Source of the DNA: Xenophilus sp. AP218F
Lineage (GTDB): Bacteria > Pseudomonadota > Gammaproteobacteria > Burkholderiales > Chromobacteriaceae
Assembly: GCA_002213445.1 (NCBI GenBank)
Contig: NJIE01000024.1
Location: forward strand, 1-64,000
Direction of reading: 5' to 3'
Length of the DNA: 64,000 nt
Part shown: positions 1 to 7,598 of the stretch, piece by piece
Position numbering within the stretch: position 1 is the first letter of the stretch
How the letters are laid out: the number at the start of each line of letters is the position of its first letter
Made by a program: the position numbers and the translations under genes
Notes under the pieces: generated by a model
What the model saw: only the letters and a program-made list of their open reading frames with translations
Databases searched by the model: none
What the model was told of the DNA's origin: nothing

Positions 1-73
1 CGCGTTGGATCAGGGCTTGGTTGTAGGCGTTCCAGTTGGTCGTTCGATAGCGTTTTGGAGCGGGCTTGGTCAT
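1..73 (-). CDS. IS5-family transposase, N-terminal fragment (runs off window)
   Basis: Only the first 24 codons are visible, beginning MTKPAPKRYRTTNWNAYNQ. They match the N-terminus of the transposase at 6580 almost residue for residue. Transposases with this opening belong to the IS903-like branch of the IS5 family (DDE enzymes of about 310 residues). Whether this copy is intact cannot be seen here. Confidence 0.8.
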   Translation of the reverse strand, partial: MTKPAPKRYRTTNWNAYNQALIQR

Positions 74-122
74 GCCACTATCTTACCAAGCCGCGGGACG
101 GGCGGATTTGTGCAACAACGCC
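1..122 (-). mobile_element. IS5-family insertion sequence, left copy, cut by window edge
   Basis: This is the start of an IS5-family element reading leftward out of the window. Its terminal inverted repeat lies at about 104-122 (minus-strand GGCGTTGTTGCACAAATCC) and matches the end of the IS at 6531 with one difference. The following 100 bases, including the transposase start, are also nearly identical to that copy. The two copies face away from each other, with transposase 5' ends toward the enclosed operon. No target duplication can be judged because the other end is outside the window. Confidence 0.85.
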
Positions 123-448
123 CATAGAAGTCATCATCAGCTTCGAAGCAGATCTGGTCGACTATGCACTCAAAAAGGTGTGCGACTAGAAAAAAGGCTG
201 CTAAAGCCGAACTACCAGCGCCAAGCTGACACATCGGCTGTTGGTCGGCCTTAGTAGCCGTCGATAACCACCTGCTGCATGGCGGCTATCGGCCAGGAGC
301 CGCCGGTCGCCGTCTCGGCCGAGCAGCCATTCAAACGGCAGCTTAGGTCAGATAGCTGTCGGGCTGCCTACGGATGCAACTCGACCAAAGCAGCCGGTCA
401 GCGATCCAATGAGTAACGGCCAGTTTACTTAGAAATCCGGACACTCCC
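123..448. other. Intergenic stretch between left IS and defence-like operon
   Basis: About 325 bases without a convincing gene. Short open frames exist on both strands but none has a ribosome binding site or protein-like composition. No T-run hairpin was found to terminate the operon that ends at 449. An octamer AGTTTACT at 422-429 recurs at 6521-6528, just outside the other end of the operon. This may be chance. Confidence 0.5.
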
Positions 449-3172
449 CTAGCAAGGTTCCCTTTCATCAGCTGGACAGTATGCATGTGCCGGCATGCGG
501 TCAATATCAAATCGTGCGGGGTATGGATCTTCCTTGGTCTGACTTTGCCCGGGTTTGCGGAGAAACTTTTCCCAAGCATCAATTGCATTGCGGATATCGA
601 TTTCATCGTTGAAATCGGTATGCTTGCAGGCATCCAGACGTGATTCGACATCATGTTTTTGAACGATAAATGACGCTAACTGCTCTTGGTCGAAAGACCG
701 TGTCAGATACGGGTAGTGAATGGCGAGTTCAGCTTGACCGTATTCAAGCAATTGCTTGTTGACCCGGCCAAACAGTCTGTCAACGCGGCCCACTCGTTGC
801 TCGTTATCACCCGGTGTCCATGCAATACCATAGTGATGCACCTTGCGGCATTGTAGATGCAGATTGACCCCCTCCTGGAACACTGAGGTCGCTATCAGCA
901 CGTTAGGATAGAAAGGGCTGTTGAATCCCAGGATCAGACGCTGTCGATTCTTGGACTCCCCACTGGCGTACCATGCCGGATTCTGCAGGCTGGTGAGTAC
1001 ACGCCAGTCGTTTTTATAATCATGGAGAGCATGGTCGGTGATCTTTTCGCAGAGCTGCTCGAATGTCTCCAATGCAGCTTCGAAATAGCGTAGTAACAGG
1101 GAGCCTTGCAACTTGGGTCTCAGCCAGTGCACGAATGCCAGGTAGTCTTTCTGGGCATTCGAACTGTTGTGCTTTTCATAGAACCGGGTAAACCAGCAAT
1201 ACAATTCTATGATCACCGGGCTGGCGAACAAAAAGCCGGTTCGTACGTAGTTGCCGAAGTTCTCGGCAATAGCAAATCCATTCTTCTTTTTATCCAGCCA
1301 CGTATCAAGGCAAGTCCGCGCATTTTCCGATAGCAACGGATACATCAAACCCCAGAGTGTTGGCATGGTCCGTGCAAACTGGCGGGTGTCTTCTTCCGAG
1401 TGTAGCCCTTTACCGCTAGCGTTGCCGTCATATCTGGCCAAGCGGACATCACGCGCAGCATTGGCATAGTCATCGCGATCTTTGGTGCCAACCTTTTTGC
1501 GATAATAGGTGTCATACTCGCCCTTCCTGTAATCACTGGCTGGTGCCATGAGCAAGGAAAACAGACTTTCGGGTTTGCGCAAACGTAGACTGAAGTTCGA
1601 ACAGTCCGTACTGCGGTTCCCACCTGTCTTCTTGACTACGAACAGGTTGGCGATGCCGGATGCAAACATCTCATCTTCAATGGCATCGATATCTGTAGTC
1701 TCGGTGTCTTCCAGCAGTGCGTCATCCATGGCGGATGCCATGTTGAGCGGAGAGATGCTGCGGTTAAAATAGGATCGCGACCAGCCCCGTTTTCGCCATT
1801 CATTCAGTACATACTTGTGCTTGCCCGGTTTGCAGGCCATGACGATCTGTTGTGCCAGCAATTGGTCATAAGCCGCATTGACCCGCTGGGTAATTTCATG
1901 AACGGAAGGGATGCGCCGAACGAACACCAGATGCTTATGCTCGTGCAGCGCCTCATGAGGCGAGAATGGATTAGCGGGTACGCACTGCTGTATCAGCACC
2001 CCGTATTTGGGGTGATCCGGGTAATCGTTGAATGCTTCGCGATGCATTTCGGTCAGCTGCTGGAGGATTCTGGTGTCCTCTGCGCCTTCGAAGGCTTGGA
2101 CGGTGGCCTCGTTTTTTTTCTCTTCCGGAGGCTCGCCTGTTGTCCACGGTCTTCCGATGGATTCGAAACCTTCCAGGTAGCCGTAAAGATAGCTGCGCTT
2201 ATGGCCATGCGCCCCTTGCTGTTGCACCAGCTTCTTCTGGTACAGTGCAAAAAACATTTCGGCTTCGGGATTGCTTTCGAAATTGGCGGGTAATGCGATT
2301 TCGTTGCGATAGCTGTATTTGTTGTGATAAGTCTGAGCTCCTTGCATGAGCCGCAGACGGCGCAGTGCATATTTGTCCAGCAACGCGTCAGGGGCCGGGC
2401 GTTCCGTCCCGGATCCCATATCCGCAAAATAGCCGAGAATATTGGCCACATCCCCCAAATGGGAATGGCTGGGTGTCGCCGTCATCAGTAGGACTTTAGA
2501 CCCCAATCGGTCACCTGATTCTCCGAAGAACTTCTTGGCGGCTCTGGCACGTTGCGAATTGCCCTGTGCATTGCGGAAATAATGGGCCTCATCTACGACG
2601 ATCAGGTCAAAGCCTTGCCCTTCGGTAGCGATCTTCAGCGCAACATGAATGCCTTGTGCCGCCTGCTCGGCCTTGGCCACGACATCGCCGTCCTTGTCAG
2701 AGACGAGGCCACTGAGCGAGGAAATCTTTGCCAGAAGAAATTGATGTTGCCCCGCTTTGACTTTATCGACGAGCATGTCCAAGGAGCTGCATAGTTCGGG
2801 CTCATGCGCGACACGCGCCTTCTGCCGGAAATGGTGGGCGAGGAAGGTCCGGTACTCGCGCATCCAGTGTCGACAAATATCGTTGTTAGGCGCCATGATC
2901 AGGATACGGGCATTCGGATTTTGCTCCCAAAGTAAGCTCATCACCCCCAGAGCCTGCAGGGTCTTACCCATCCCGACTTCATCAGCCATTAGTGCTAGAT
3001 CATGCAAGGCTAGAGTATTCCAGATGGCGGCCACACCTTCTGCCTGCTTTGCAGGCATGGAGGTTTTTTCACAGTTCCGGTAGTGCCACTTCGCATCCCG
3101 CGTATCAAAACTGATCCAGTCGGCCACCTGTTCCGGCATCAGTGCGCCCCAATCAGCGTGCTGCATAACCAC
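449..3172 (-). CDS. SNF2-like DEAH-box helicase of a putative defence operon
   Basis: A 907-residue superfamily 2 helicase and the last gene of a three-gene operon. Visible motifs are Walker A (DEVGMGKT, residues 64-71), the DEAH box (194-197), TATP (231-234), and a C-terminal motif VI reading QRVGRVDR at about 792-799, so both RecA-like lobes are present. A long middle region (about 300-700) carries no motif I recognise. SNF2-like helicases of this build act as DNA translocases in several antiphage systems, including the DrmD subunit of DISARM. The start overlaps the end of the PLD gene by 20 bases, implying translational coupling; Met3 is an alternative start. Base composition is clearly more AT-rich than the core genes to the right. 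The defence role is inferred from domains and neighbours. Confidence 0.85.
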   Translation of the reverse strand: MVMQHADWGALMPEQVADWISFDTRDAKWHYRNCEKTSMPAKQAEGVAAIWNTLALHDLALMADEVGMGKTLQALGVMSLLWEQNPNARILIMAPNNDICRHWMREYRTFLAHHFRQKARVAHEPELCSSLDMLVDKVKAGQHQFLLAKISSLSGLVSDKDGDVVAKAEQAAQGIHVALKIATEGQGFDLIVVDEAHYFRNAQGNSQRARAAKKFFGESGDRLGSKVLLMTATPSHSHLGDVANILGYFADMGSGTERPAPDALLDKYALRRLRLMQGAQTYHNKYSYRNEIALPANFESNPEAEMFFALYQKKLVQQQGAHGHKRSYLYGYLEGFESIGRPWTTGEPPEEKKNEATVQAFEGAEDTRILQQLTEMHREAFNDYPDHPKYGVLIQQCVPANPFSPHEALHEHKHLVFVRRIPSVHEITQRVNAAYDQLLAQQIVMACKPGKHKYVLNEWRKRGWSRSYFNRSISPLNMASAMDDALLEDTETTDIDAIEDEMFASGIANLFVVKKTGGNRSTDCSNFSLRLRKPESLFSLLMAPASDYRKGEYDTYYRKKVGTKDRDDYANAARDVRLARYDGNASGKGLHSEEDTRQFARTMPTLWGLMYPLLSENARTCLDTWLDKKKNGFAIAENFGNYVRTGFLFASPVIIELYCWFTRFYEKHNSSNAQKDYLAFVHWLRPKLQGSLLLRYFEAALETFEQLCEKITDHALHDYKNDWRVLTSLQNPAWYASGESKNRQRLILGFNSPFYPNVLIATSVFQEGVNLHLQCRKVHHYGIAWTPGDNEQRVGRVDRLFGRVNKQLLEYGQAELAIHYPYLTRSFDQEQLASFIVQKHDVESRLDACKHTDFNDEIDIRNAIDAWEKFLRKPGQSQTKEDPYPARFDIDRMPAHAYCPADEREPC

Positions 3173-5075
3173 ATTCCTCCAGTACCCGGCGCAGATAGTT
3201 TCTTTTGAGACTCAATTCCCTGGGCAGTTTGGGGAGCCTGACCTCCAAGCTCGACCAGCGCTCAGGTACTTGTTTACGTGCATAATGTTCGCGGAAACGC
3301 TCCAATTGCACTTGTGCAACCGGATATAGCGAATGGACCTCCTGAGCGAGGAACCAGTTGAATACGGGCTGGGCGCTTTCCTGAATCTGTTGGTGTGTCT
3401 TAGTCACCAATTCCTGTAGGCATCCTGGATAGGCGAACAACCATTTCTGCAGCTCTTCCTGGCTTTTGACATCCTGCAAGCGTTTTCGGAACTGCTCTAT
3501 GGCCTGGAATAGACGGAAATAGGACAAGGCATCCTGCTCGATTTTGACATTTGGCAGCGGGTCATCTTCATCCGGCCCCACCCCTGAATGCAGACTTTTA
3601 CGTATGGTCGTCATCCCCGACGCCATGGGGGCCGTACCGGATATCAGGTTATCGATCAAATCCTTGAGAGAGTCGAAGTCCAGTGATCGACGATATTCCT
3701 GGTTTGTTTCAAGTACCAGTCCCCGGTAGACCGTTTTGCCTTCTAACTGAATGGCAAAGCTGTGGTCCGCCAGCAGTTGTTCATTGTCCGGAACGGAGAG
3801 ATTCTCTATGGGCTCGAGAGGGTAGACCCCACCGCTACGGCGATCTTTCCATACTAATGTCCGCGGCTTCGTCACTCCTGGCAAACGCAGAGTATATTGA
3901 TACACCGGTTGTCCTTCATGCCATACCCCGGAAACATTGAATACCGCCTGTTTCCAGTCAAAGGTGACCTGCAGATCAAAGGGCAATTCATCCGGTAATT
4001 TGAGTGCATCCTGTAGCAAGATCTCCTGGCTGGCAAAATTGTCAGCACTGACCTCCAGTCGCTTTCCGGTGATCTGGCTGGAAACGGGGCAGTGGAGCAG
4101 GATGCCTGCTTCAATATTGCGTCGATCAAGGCTGCTCGTACCAGGCTCGGTGAAATTCCATGAGCCAACGGCTAGTCGAGCGCTTGCTTCTCCTCGGGCG
4201 AGCCAGATCTTTGCATGAGTCATTTCCGTATTGTCATGCCGCTGACTGGGACTTTCGTAGAAACGCAAGCTTTCATCTTCTAGGCATTCCGCCAGTGCCT
4301 CACTCCAGGGGGTGCGGAAGTAGCGGTTCTCAAGTCGGTCTGCAACGAGAGCCACATTGAGTTTGGGATTGCGCGAAATTCCACGCAGACGATTGATCAA
4401 TGCAGGCAAGTTCGTGGACAGATAGGGAGACCAGACAGACAGCTGCTTGGCATGGCCATTTTCGAAGAGTCGTTCAAGAAAGCTCCGTTGTGTGAAGCTA
4501 TGCACGAACTCCCAGTCCGGATCACCCTCTTGTAATTTGAGCTTGTCATTCCATTCCATCTCGGCACCTAGGTCTAGACCCTCGCGGAGCGTTTCGAAGA
4601 ATTCCTTGATCTGGTTGCGCTGGGTCTTGCTACTCACCCTGCGGAAGACAAACGCCTCCTGGTTTCGACCCCAGCCGCCCACTGTCAGATTGGCACTGCC
4701 AGCACCCAGTACTGCCTCATTTTGATCATTTTCTAGGTAGATCACCTTGGGGTGAAACAGGGTTTGGTCATCGACCTCCGTCACGTTCCGAAATGCACGG
4801 GGCGAAACGGGATGTATTGCGACCGCCGTGCGCTTGTACTGATCTGGCATCAAGATACGCTTGTCGCAGAAGATCCTGACTTGTATGTCGTCCTTGGCCA
4901 TTTTCAACTGAAAGGATTCGTAGTCCAGCCGATTGCGCGGTGGGTCCATGTCCAGAATAGCCGGGAGCAGATGACGTTCGACAAAATCGATATTCAGATT
5001 GAAGGTGGTCATCCAGACCTTCTTCACGTTGCCGAGCGTTTTGATCTGTTTTTTGAATTCCTGCATCATTTTCAT
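3153..5075 (-). CDS. PLD-superfamily nuclease-like protein of the putative defence operon
   Basis: A 640-residue protein with two phospholipase-D-type half-sites. The first is HPK at 108-110 followed by GSANL, and the second is HAK at 287-289 followed by GSWNFTE. Both His and Lys pairs are intact, so it could form one complete active site. PLD-fold proteins in defence loci are usually nucleases acting with a helicase partner (for example DrmC in DISARM). The C-terminal 300 residues match nothing I recognise and may bind the partners. The start ATG overlaps the stop of the upstream gene in an ATGA junction. No signal peptide is present. Nuclease activity is inferred from family. Confidence 0.8.
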   Translation of the reverse strand: MKMMQEFKKQIKTLGNVKKVWMTTFNLNIDFVERHLLPAILDMDPPRNRLDYESFQLKMAKDDIQVRIFCDKRILMPDQYKRTAVAIHPVSPRAFRNVTEVDDQTLFHPKVIYLENDQNEAVLGAGSANLTVGGWGRNQEAFVFRRVSSKTQRNQIKEFFETLREGLDLGAEMEWNDKLKLQEGDPDWEFVHSFTQRSFLERLFENGHAKQLSVWSPYLSTNLPALINRLRGISRNPKLNVALVADRLENRYFRTPWSEALAECLEDESLRFYESPSQRHDNTEMTHAKIWLARGEASARLAVGSWNFTEPGTSSLDRRNIEAGILLHCPVSSQITGKRLEVSADNFASQEILLQDALKLPDELPFDLQVTFDWKQAVFNVSGVWHEGQPVYQYTLRLPGVTKPRTLVWKDRRSGGVYPLEPIENLSVPDNEQLLADHSFAIQLEGKTVYRGLVLETNQEYRRSLDFDSLKDLIDNLISGTAPMASGMTTIRKSLHSGVGPDEDDPLPNVKIEQDALSYFRLFQAIEQFRKRLQDVKSQEELQKWLFAYPGCLQELVTKTHQQIQESAQPVFNWFLAQEVHSLYPVAQVQLERFREHYARKQVPERWSSLEVRLPKLPRELSLKRNYLRRVLEECGYAAR

Positions 5076-6454
5076 GCAGCACCCCCTTGCAAGCCATTGA
5101 GCAGATTGCGGAACTGGGGGATATAGTATTCATTGATCCAGCTTCCTACTGGCCGCTCGTCTTGGCTGGGGGCATGGCGCGGTCTTACATGCAGTTTGAG
5201 TTCGGTCCCCTCTCGTAGCACCAGCCAAGGCGATTGGCCCCGGCGCTCCATCACGTTTTCATGGTAAGTCAGCAATGCGCGAATCTGGTCTTGCACAGAA
5301 GTCGCGCTGGCCAGCTCAAGAAGGCGGCTCAGGCGCGTACAGGCTGTCGATGAAAGAAGCCTGAGCATGGCCTCATTCTCTGCGATGGGCATGGCGAGCC
5401 CGCCCAGGGTTGTGGCATTACGTCCCATGGCTTTCCATTGTTTCTCTACATCAGGCAGGGATTGCACAGGTGCGGACAGCATGAGGCTAAATAGCAAATC
5501 CAGCTCAGCCAGCAGGGGCTCAATCAAGCAGATATGTTCCAGTTTAAACTTTTCAGACAGAGACAACTCCTCTCGCAGTGCCTGTGCAAACAGGTCTGCC
5601 GTGTGCGCAGGGTTCAAAGCTCCTGGCGTGTCTGACTGAAGCAAGGTCTTGTAGAGCGCACCAGGAGCCCCCTGATTCAATGCCGAGACGCCGAGCCAGA
5701 AATCACGCGCATAATTCCCTACTGCGGCAGGAGAAGGGAAGGCATGTACCAGTGTATTGGTAAGTGATGCAGGCAAGTCGCCAAAGGAGTGGCTGATTTC
5801 CCCATCTTGTTTCAGCAGCTTGCGCAGGTGGACCTTCAGACCATCGGCCAATTCTTTCAGAATGGGTGTGGTAGCAATTAGTTGGCGGGTCTTGTTCCAG
5901 AGCGGTATGGCTTCCGGCGCGTTGTAATTGTAAGTCCGGTCGAAGAATCCCATTTCCACCAGCGGCGTTTTGTATCGGCCGCTTACTCCAAGCGATAGCT
6001 GGTTTTCCAGAAGATGTGCCTTGGGCTCATGCCCGAAATGCAATACAGGCTTCCCGTTCCGAAGATTCCATTGGTTACGCGCCTTGCTGATGCCCAGTAC
6101 GCCCGTGCTATTGATACTCGGCTGTGACTCATGCGCGACCATACTGTATGCAAAAGTATTTTCCAGGTATAACAGGCAGGCATTCTTGAAGCTCTGGTCA
6201 TGTTTGCCTGCATAACGCTTGGCCAAGGACTTTCCTAACACGATAGAGTCGTCCTCTGTCAATTCATGGACCAGCCAATGGTTAAACAGGTTGAGTGTGT
6301 AGTTGCGCACATCGTTCGAAATGGAACTAACCCTGCTCCTGAATACCTGCTGGCCAAAAGCGGACCAGATAATCAGTAAGCCAAGCGGATCGATGTTCAA
6401 TTCGCCGCTTATATTTTCGTCATATTCCGTCAGAAATGATTCGATCAACATCAA
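5072..6454 (-). CDS. Unknown protein, first gene of the putative defence operon
   Basis: A 460-residue soluble, mostly helical protein that I do not recognise. It has no evident nuclease, ATPase or methylase motif and no signal or membrane segment. A conserved-looking stretch is GRYKTPLVEMGFFDRTYNY at about residues 160-180. It is the promoter-proximal gene and overlaps the PLD gene by four bases. Position suggests a target-recognition, adaptor or regulatory subunit of the helicase-PLD machine. The three-gene layout (unknown, PLD, helicase) recalls systems such as Azaca, but I cannot confirm homology from sequence alone. Alternative start: Met2, one codon later. Confidence 0.65.
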   Translation of the reverse strand: MMLIESFLTEYDENISGELNIDPLGLLIIWSAFGQQVFRSRVSSISNDVRNYTLNLFNHWLVHELTEDDSIVLGKSLAKRYAGKHDQSFKNACLLYLENTFAYSMVAHESQPSINSTGVLGISKARNQWNLRNGKPVLHFGHEPKAHLLENQLSLGVSGRYKTPLVEMGFFDRTYNYNAPEAIPLWNKTRQLIATTPILKELADGLKVHLRKLLKQDGEISHSFGDLPASLTNTLVHAFPSPAAVGNYARDFWLGVSALNQGAPGALYKTLLQSDTPGALNPAHTADLFAQALREELSLSEKFKLEHICLIEPLLAELDLLFSLMLSAPVQSLPDVEKQWKAMGRNATTLGGLAMPIAENEAMLRLLSSTACTRLSRLLELASATSVQDQIRALLTYHENVMERRGQSPWLVLREGTELKLHVRPRHAPSQDERPVGSWINEYYIPQFRNLLNGLQGGAA

Positions 6455-6516
6455 ATAGCCTTGAGCAGAAGTTTTCCAATGAGGAAGGTGGTCAGCACCG
6501 GATTGTAATGAATTGT

Positions 6517-6532
6517 CCCTAGTTTACTAGGG
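6517..6532. repeat. Perfect 16-bp palindrome at the IS junction
   Basis: The sequence CCCTAGT-TT-ACTAGGG straddles the boundary between the operon upstream region and the first bases of the IS. Its last two Gs belong to the IS end. It may be the target the IS selected, or an operator for the operon cut by the insertion. It ends about 60 bases upstream of the first defence-like gene. Confidence 0.5.
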
Positions 6533-7313
6533 CGCTGTTGCACAAATCCTCCCCCACCGCAGCTTGGTAAGATAGCGGCATGACCAAGCCTGCTCCGAAA
6601 CGCTACCGAACCACCAACTGGAAAGCCTACAACCAAGCCCTGATCCAACACGGCTCTGTCCGTCTGGACACAAGCATGTCATGGCAGGCGACTCCACGGG
6701 GCAAACGCGGACGGACACAGACCTATAGCGATGTGGCTATCCAGTTCTGTCTCACCATCAAGAACTTGTTTGGATTGCCTTTACGGCAGACCATCGGTTT
6801 CATCCAAAGCCTGCTCAGGTTGGCGGGCCTGGACTGGAGTGTTCCTGACTACAGCACGTTGTCCAGGCGACAGCAGACGCTGCAGGTCAAAATTCCCTAC
6901 CAGAAAAGTTCAGGTGCGCTGCATCTGCTGGTTGATAGCACTGGCATCAAGATGCTGGGTGAAGGTGAGTGGAAAACCAAGAAACATGGCGCAGAATACC
7001 GCCGGCAATGGCGCAAAGTGCATCTGGGCATCGATGCGGAAACCCTGCAAATCCGCGCCATTGAAGTGACGGACAACCGCCAGGGTGATGCGCAAATGTT
7101 GCCTTCGCTATTGACGCAAATTCCGGCTGATGAGCCGATAGCCTGCGTGAGCGGCGACGGGGCTTTCGATACCAAGGCATGTCATGAGGCGATTGACGCA
7201 CGCGGCGCGATCGGGTGCATTCCGACCCGCAAGAATGCGAAACCGTGGAAAGGAAATTCGCTGGGGGTGCTGGCTCGCAACGAGATTCTGCGGGCTACCA
7301 AGCGATTAGGCAG
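6531..7313 (+). mobile_element. IS5-family insertion sequence, 3'-truncated right copy
   Basis: It begins with the inverted repeat GGCGCTGTTGCACAAATCC at 6531-6549 and carries a transposase from 6580. Similarity to IS903-like transposases stops after residues RATKRLGR near 7311, and no matching right-hand inverted repeat follows. The last 50 or so codons and the right end are therefore missing, probably through an adjacent deletion. It is an inverted partner of the copy at the window's left edge. Confidence 0.8.
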
Positions 7314-7365
7314 ACCTCATAACCAAATCGCAGACATGGGCGGAGCGTCGGCTCATAGCCGATAA
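6580..7365 (+). pseudogene. IS5-family transposase, C-terminally truncated
   Basis: The reading frame encodes 261 residues, of which about the first 245 are transposase. It contains the first catalytic Asp (LLVDSTGIK) and the second (SGDGAFDT). The third catalytic residue, the Glu of the usual RRSLVETK segment, is absent because the frame runs into unrelated sequence (PHNQIADMGG) before stopping. Family members are usually about 310 residues. The protein should be unable to transpose. Its first 100 bases match the partial copy at 1-73. Confidence 0.8.
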
Positions 7366-7465
7366 TAGCCATACTATCACATTGGCATTGTCATTAGCTT
7401 TGGCCGGCGAACACCCCCTTCCATCCTTGCCTTTGCGCATCCGCAAGCCCCACCAATCTCAAACG

Positions 7466-7490
7466 AAAAGAGGCCCTTCCGGGCCTCTTT
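7466..7490. terminator. Bidirectional intrinsic terminator
   Basis: A strong stem (AAGAGGCCC, loop TTCC, GGGCCTCTT) is flanked by A- and T-rich bases, so it can terminate on either strand. No intact gene ends at it now. It may have served a cargo gene removed by the deletion that truncated the IS. Confidence 0.7.
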
Positions 7491-7527
7491 ACTTACTACT
7501 AATGGCAACAAGCTGATCATGTCATAG

Positions 7528-7575
7528 TCGTGACAGACTTCATTACCTCGTGACAGACTTTATTCTTTCCGATCA
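7528..7575 (-). repeat. Spaced direct repeats resembling a Tn7-like right end
   Basis: A 17-base unit (TCGTGACAGACTT, one variable base, ATT) occurs at 7528-7544 and again at 7548-7564, a period of 20. Read from glmS outward on the minus strand, the segment begins TGATCGGAAAG followed directly by AATAAAGTCT at 7575. In the canonical Tn7 right end, eleven bases starting TG also precede AATAAAGTCT, the core of the first TnsB site. The putative tip lies 23 bases beyond the glmS stop, the expected Tn7 insertion distance. The third base is A rather than the expected T, so the end may be divergent or inactive. Confidence 0.45.
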
Positions 7576-7598
7576 AGTCAAAAAAAAACCGCCCCGCC

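Larger units (their letters stand above)
7314..7598. other. Non-coding remnant between truncated IS and glmS
   Basis: No gene is supported here. The segment carries a symmetric hairpin terminator at 7466-7490 and, next to glmS, two spaced direct repeats described separately as a possible Tn7-like end. A nine-base T-run on the minus strand (7580-7588) follows the glmS stop but lacks a strong hairpin in front of it. The position is the classical attTn7 neighbourhood. Confidence 0.55.

Noticed and set aside
123-131. Nine-base target duplication of the IS copies
   Set aside because: Inner flanks of the two copies (CATAGAAGT and GTTTACTAG) do not match, and the outer ends are missing or outside the window.
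343-654. 103-codon frame near the end of the helicase gene
   Set aside because: Overlaps the helicase C-terminus out of frame, with no ribosome binding site and no recognisable protein character.
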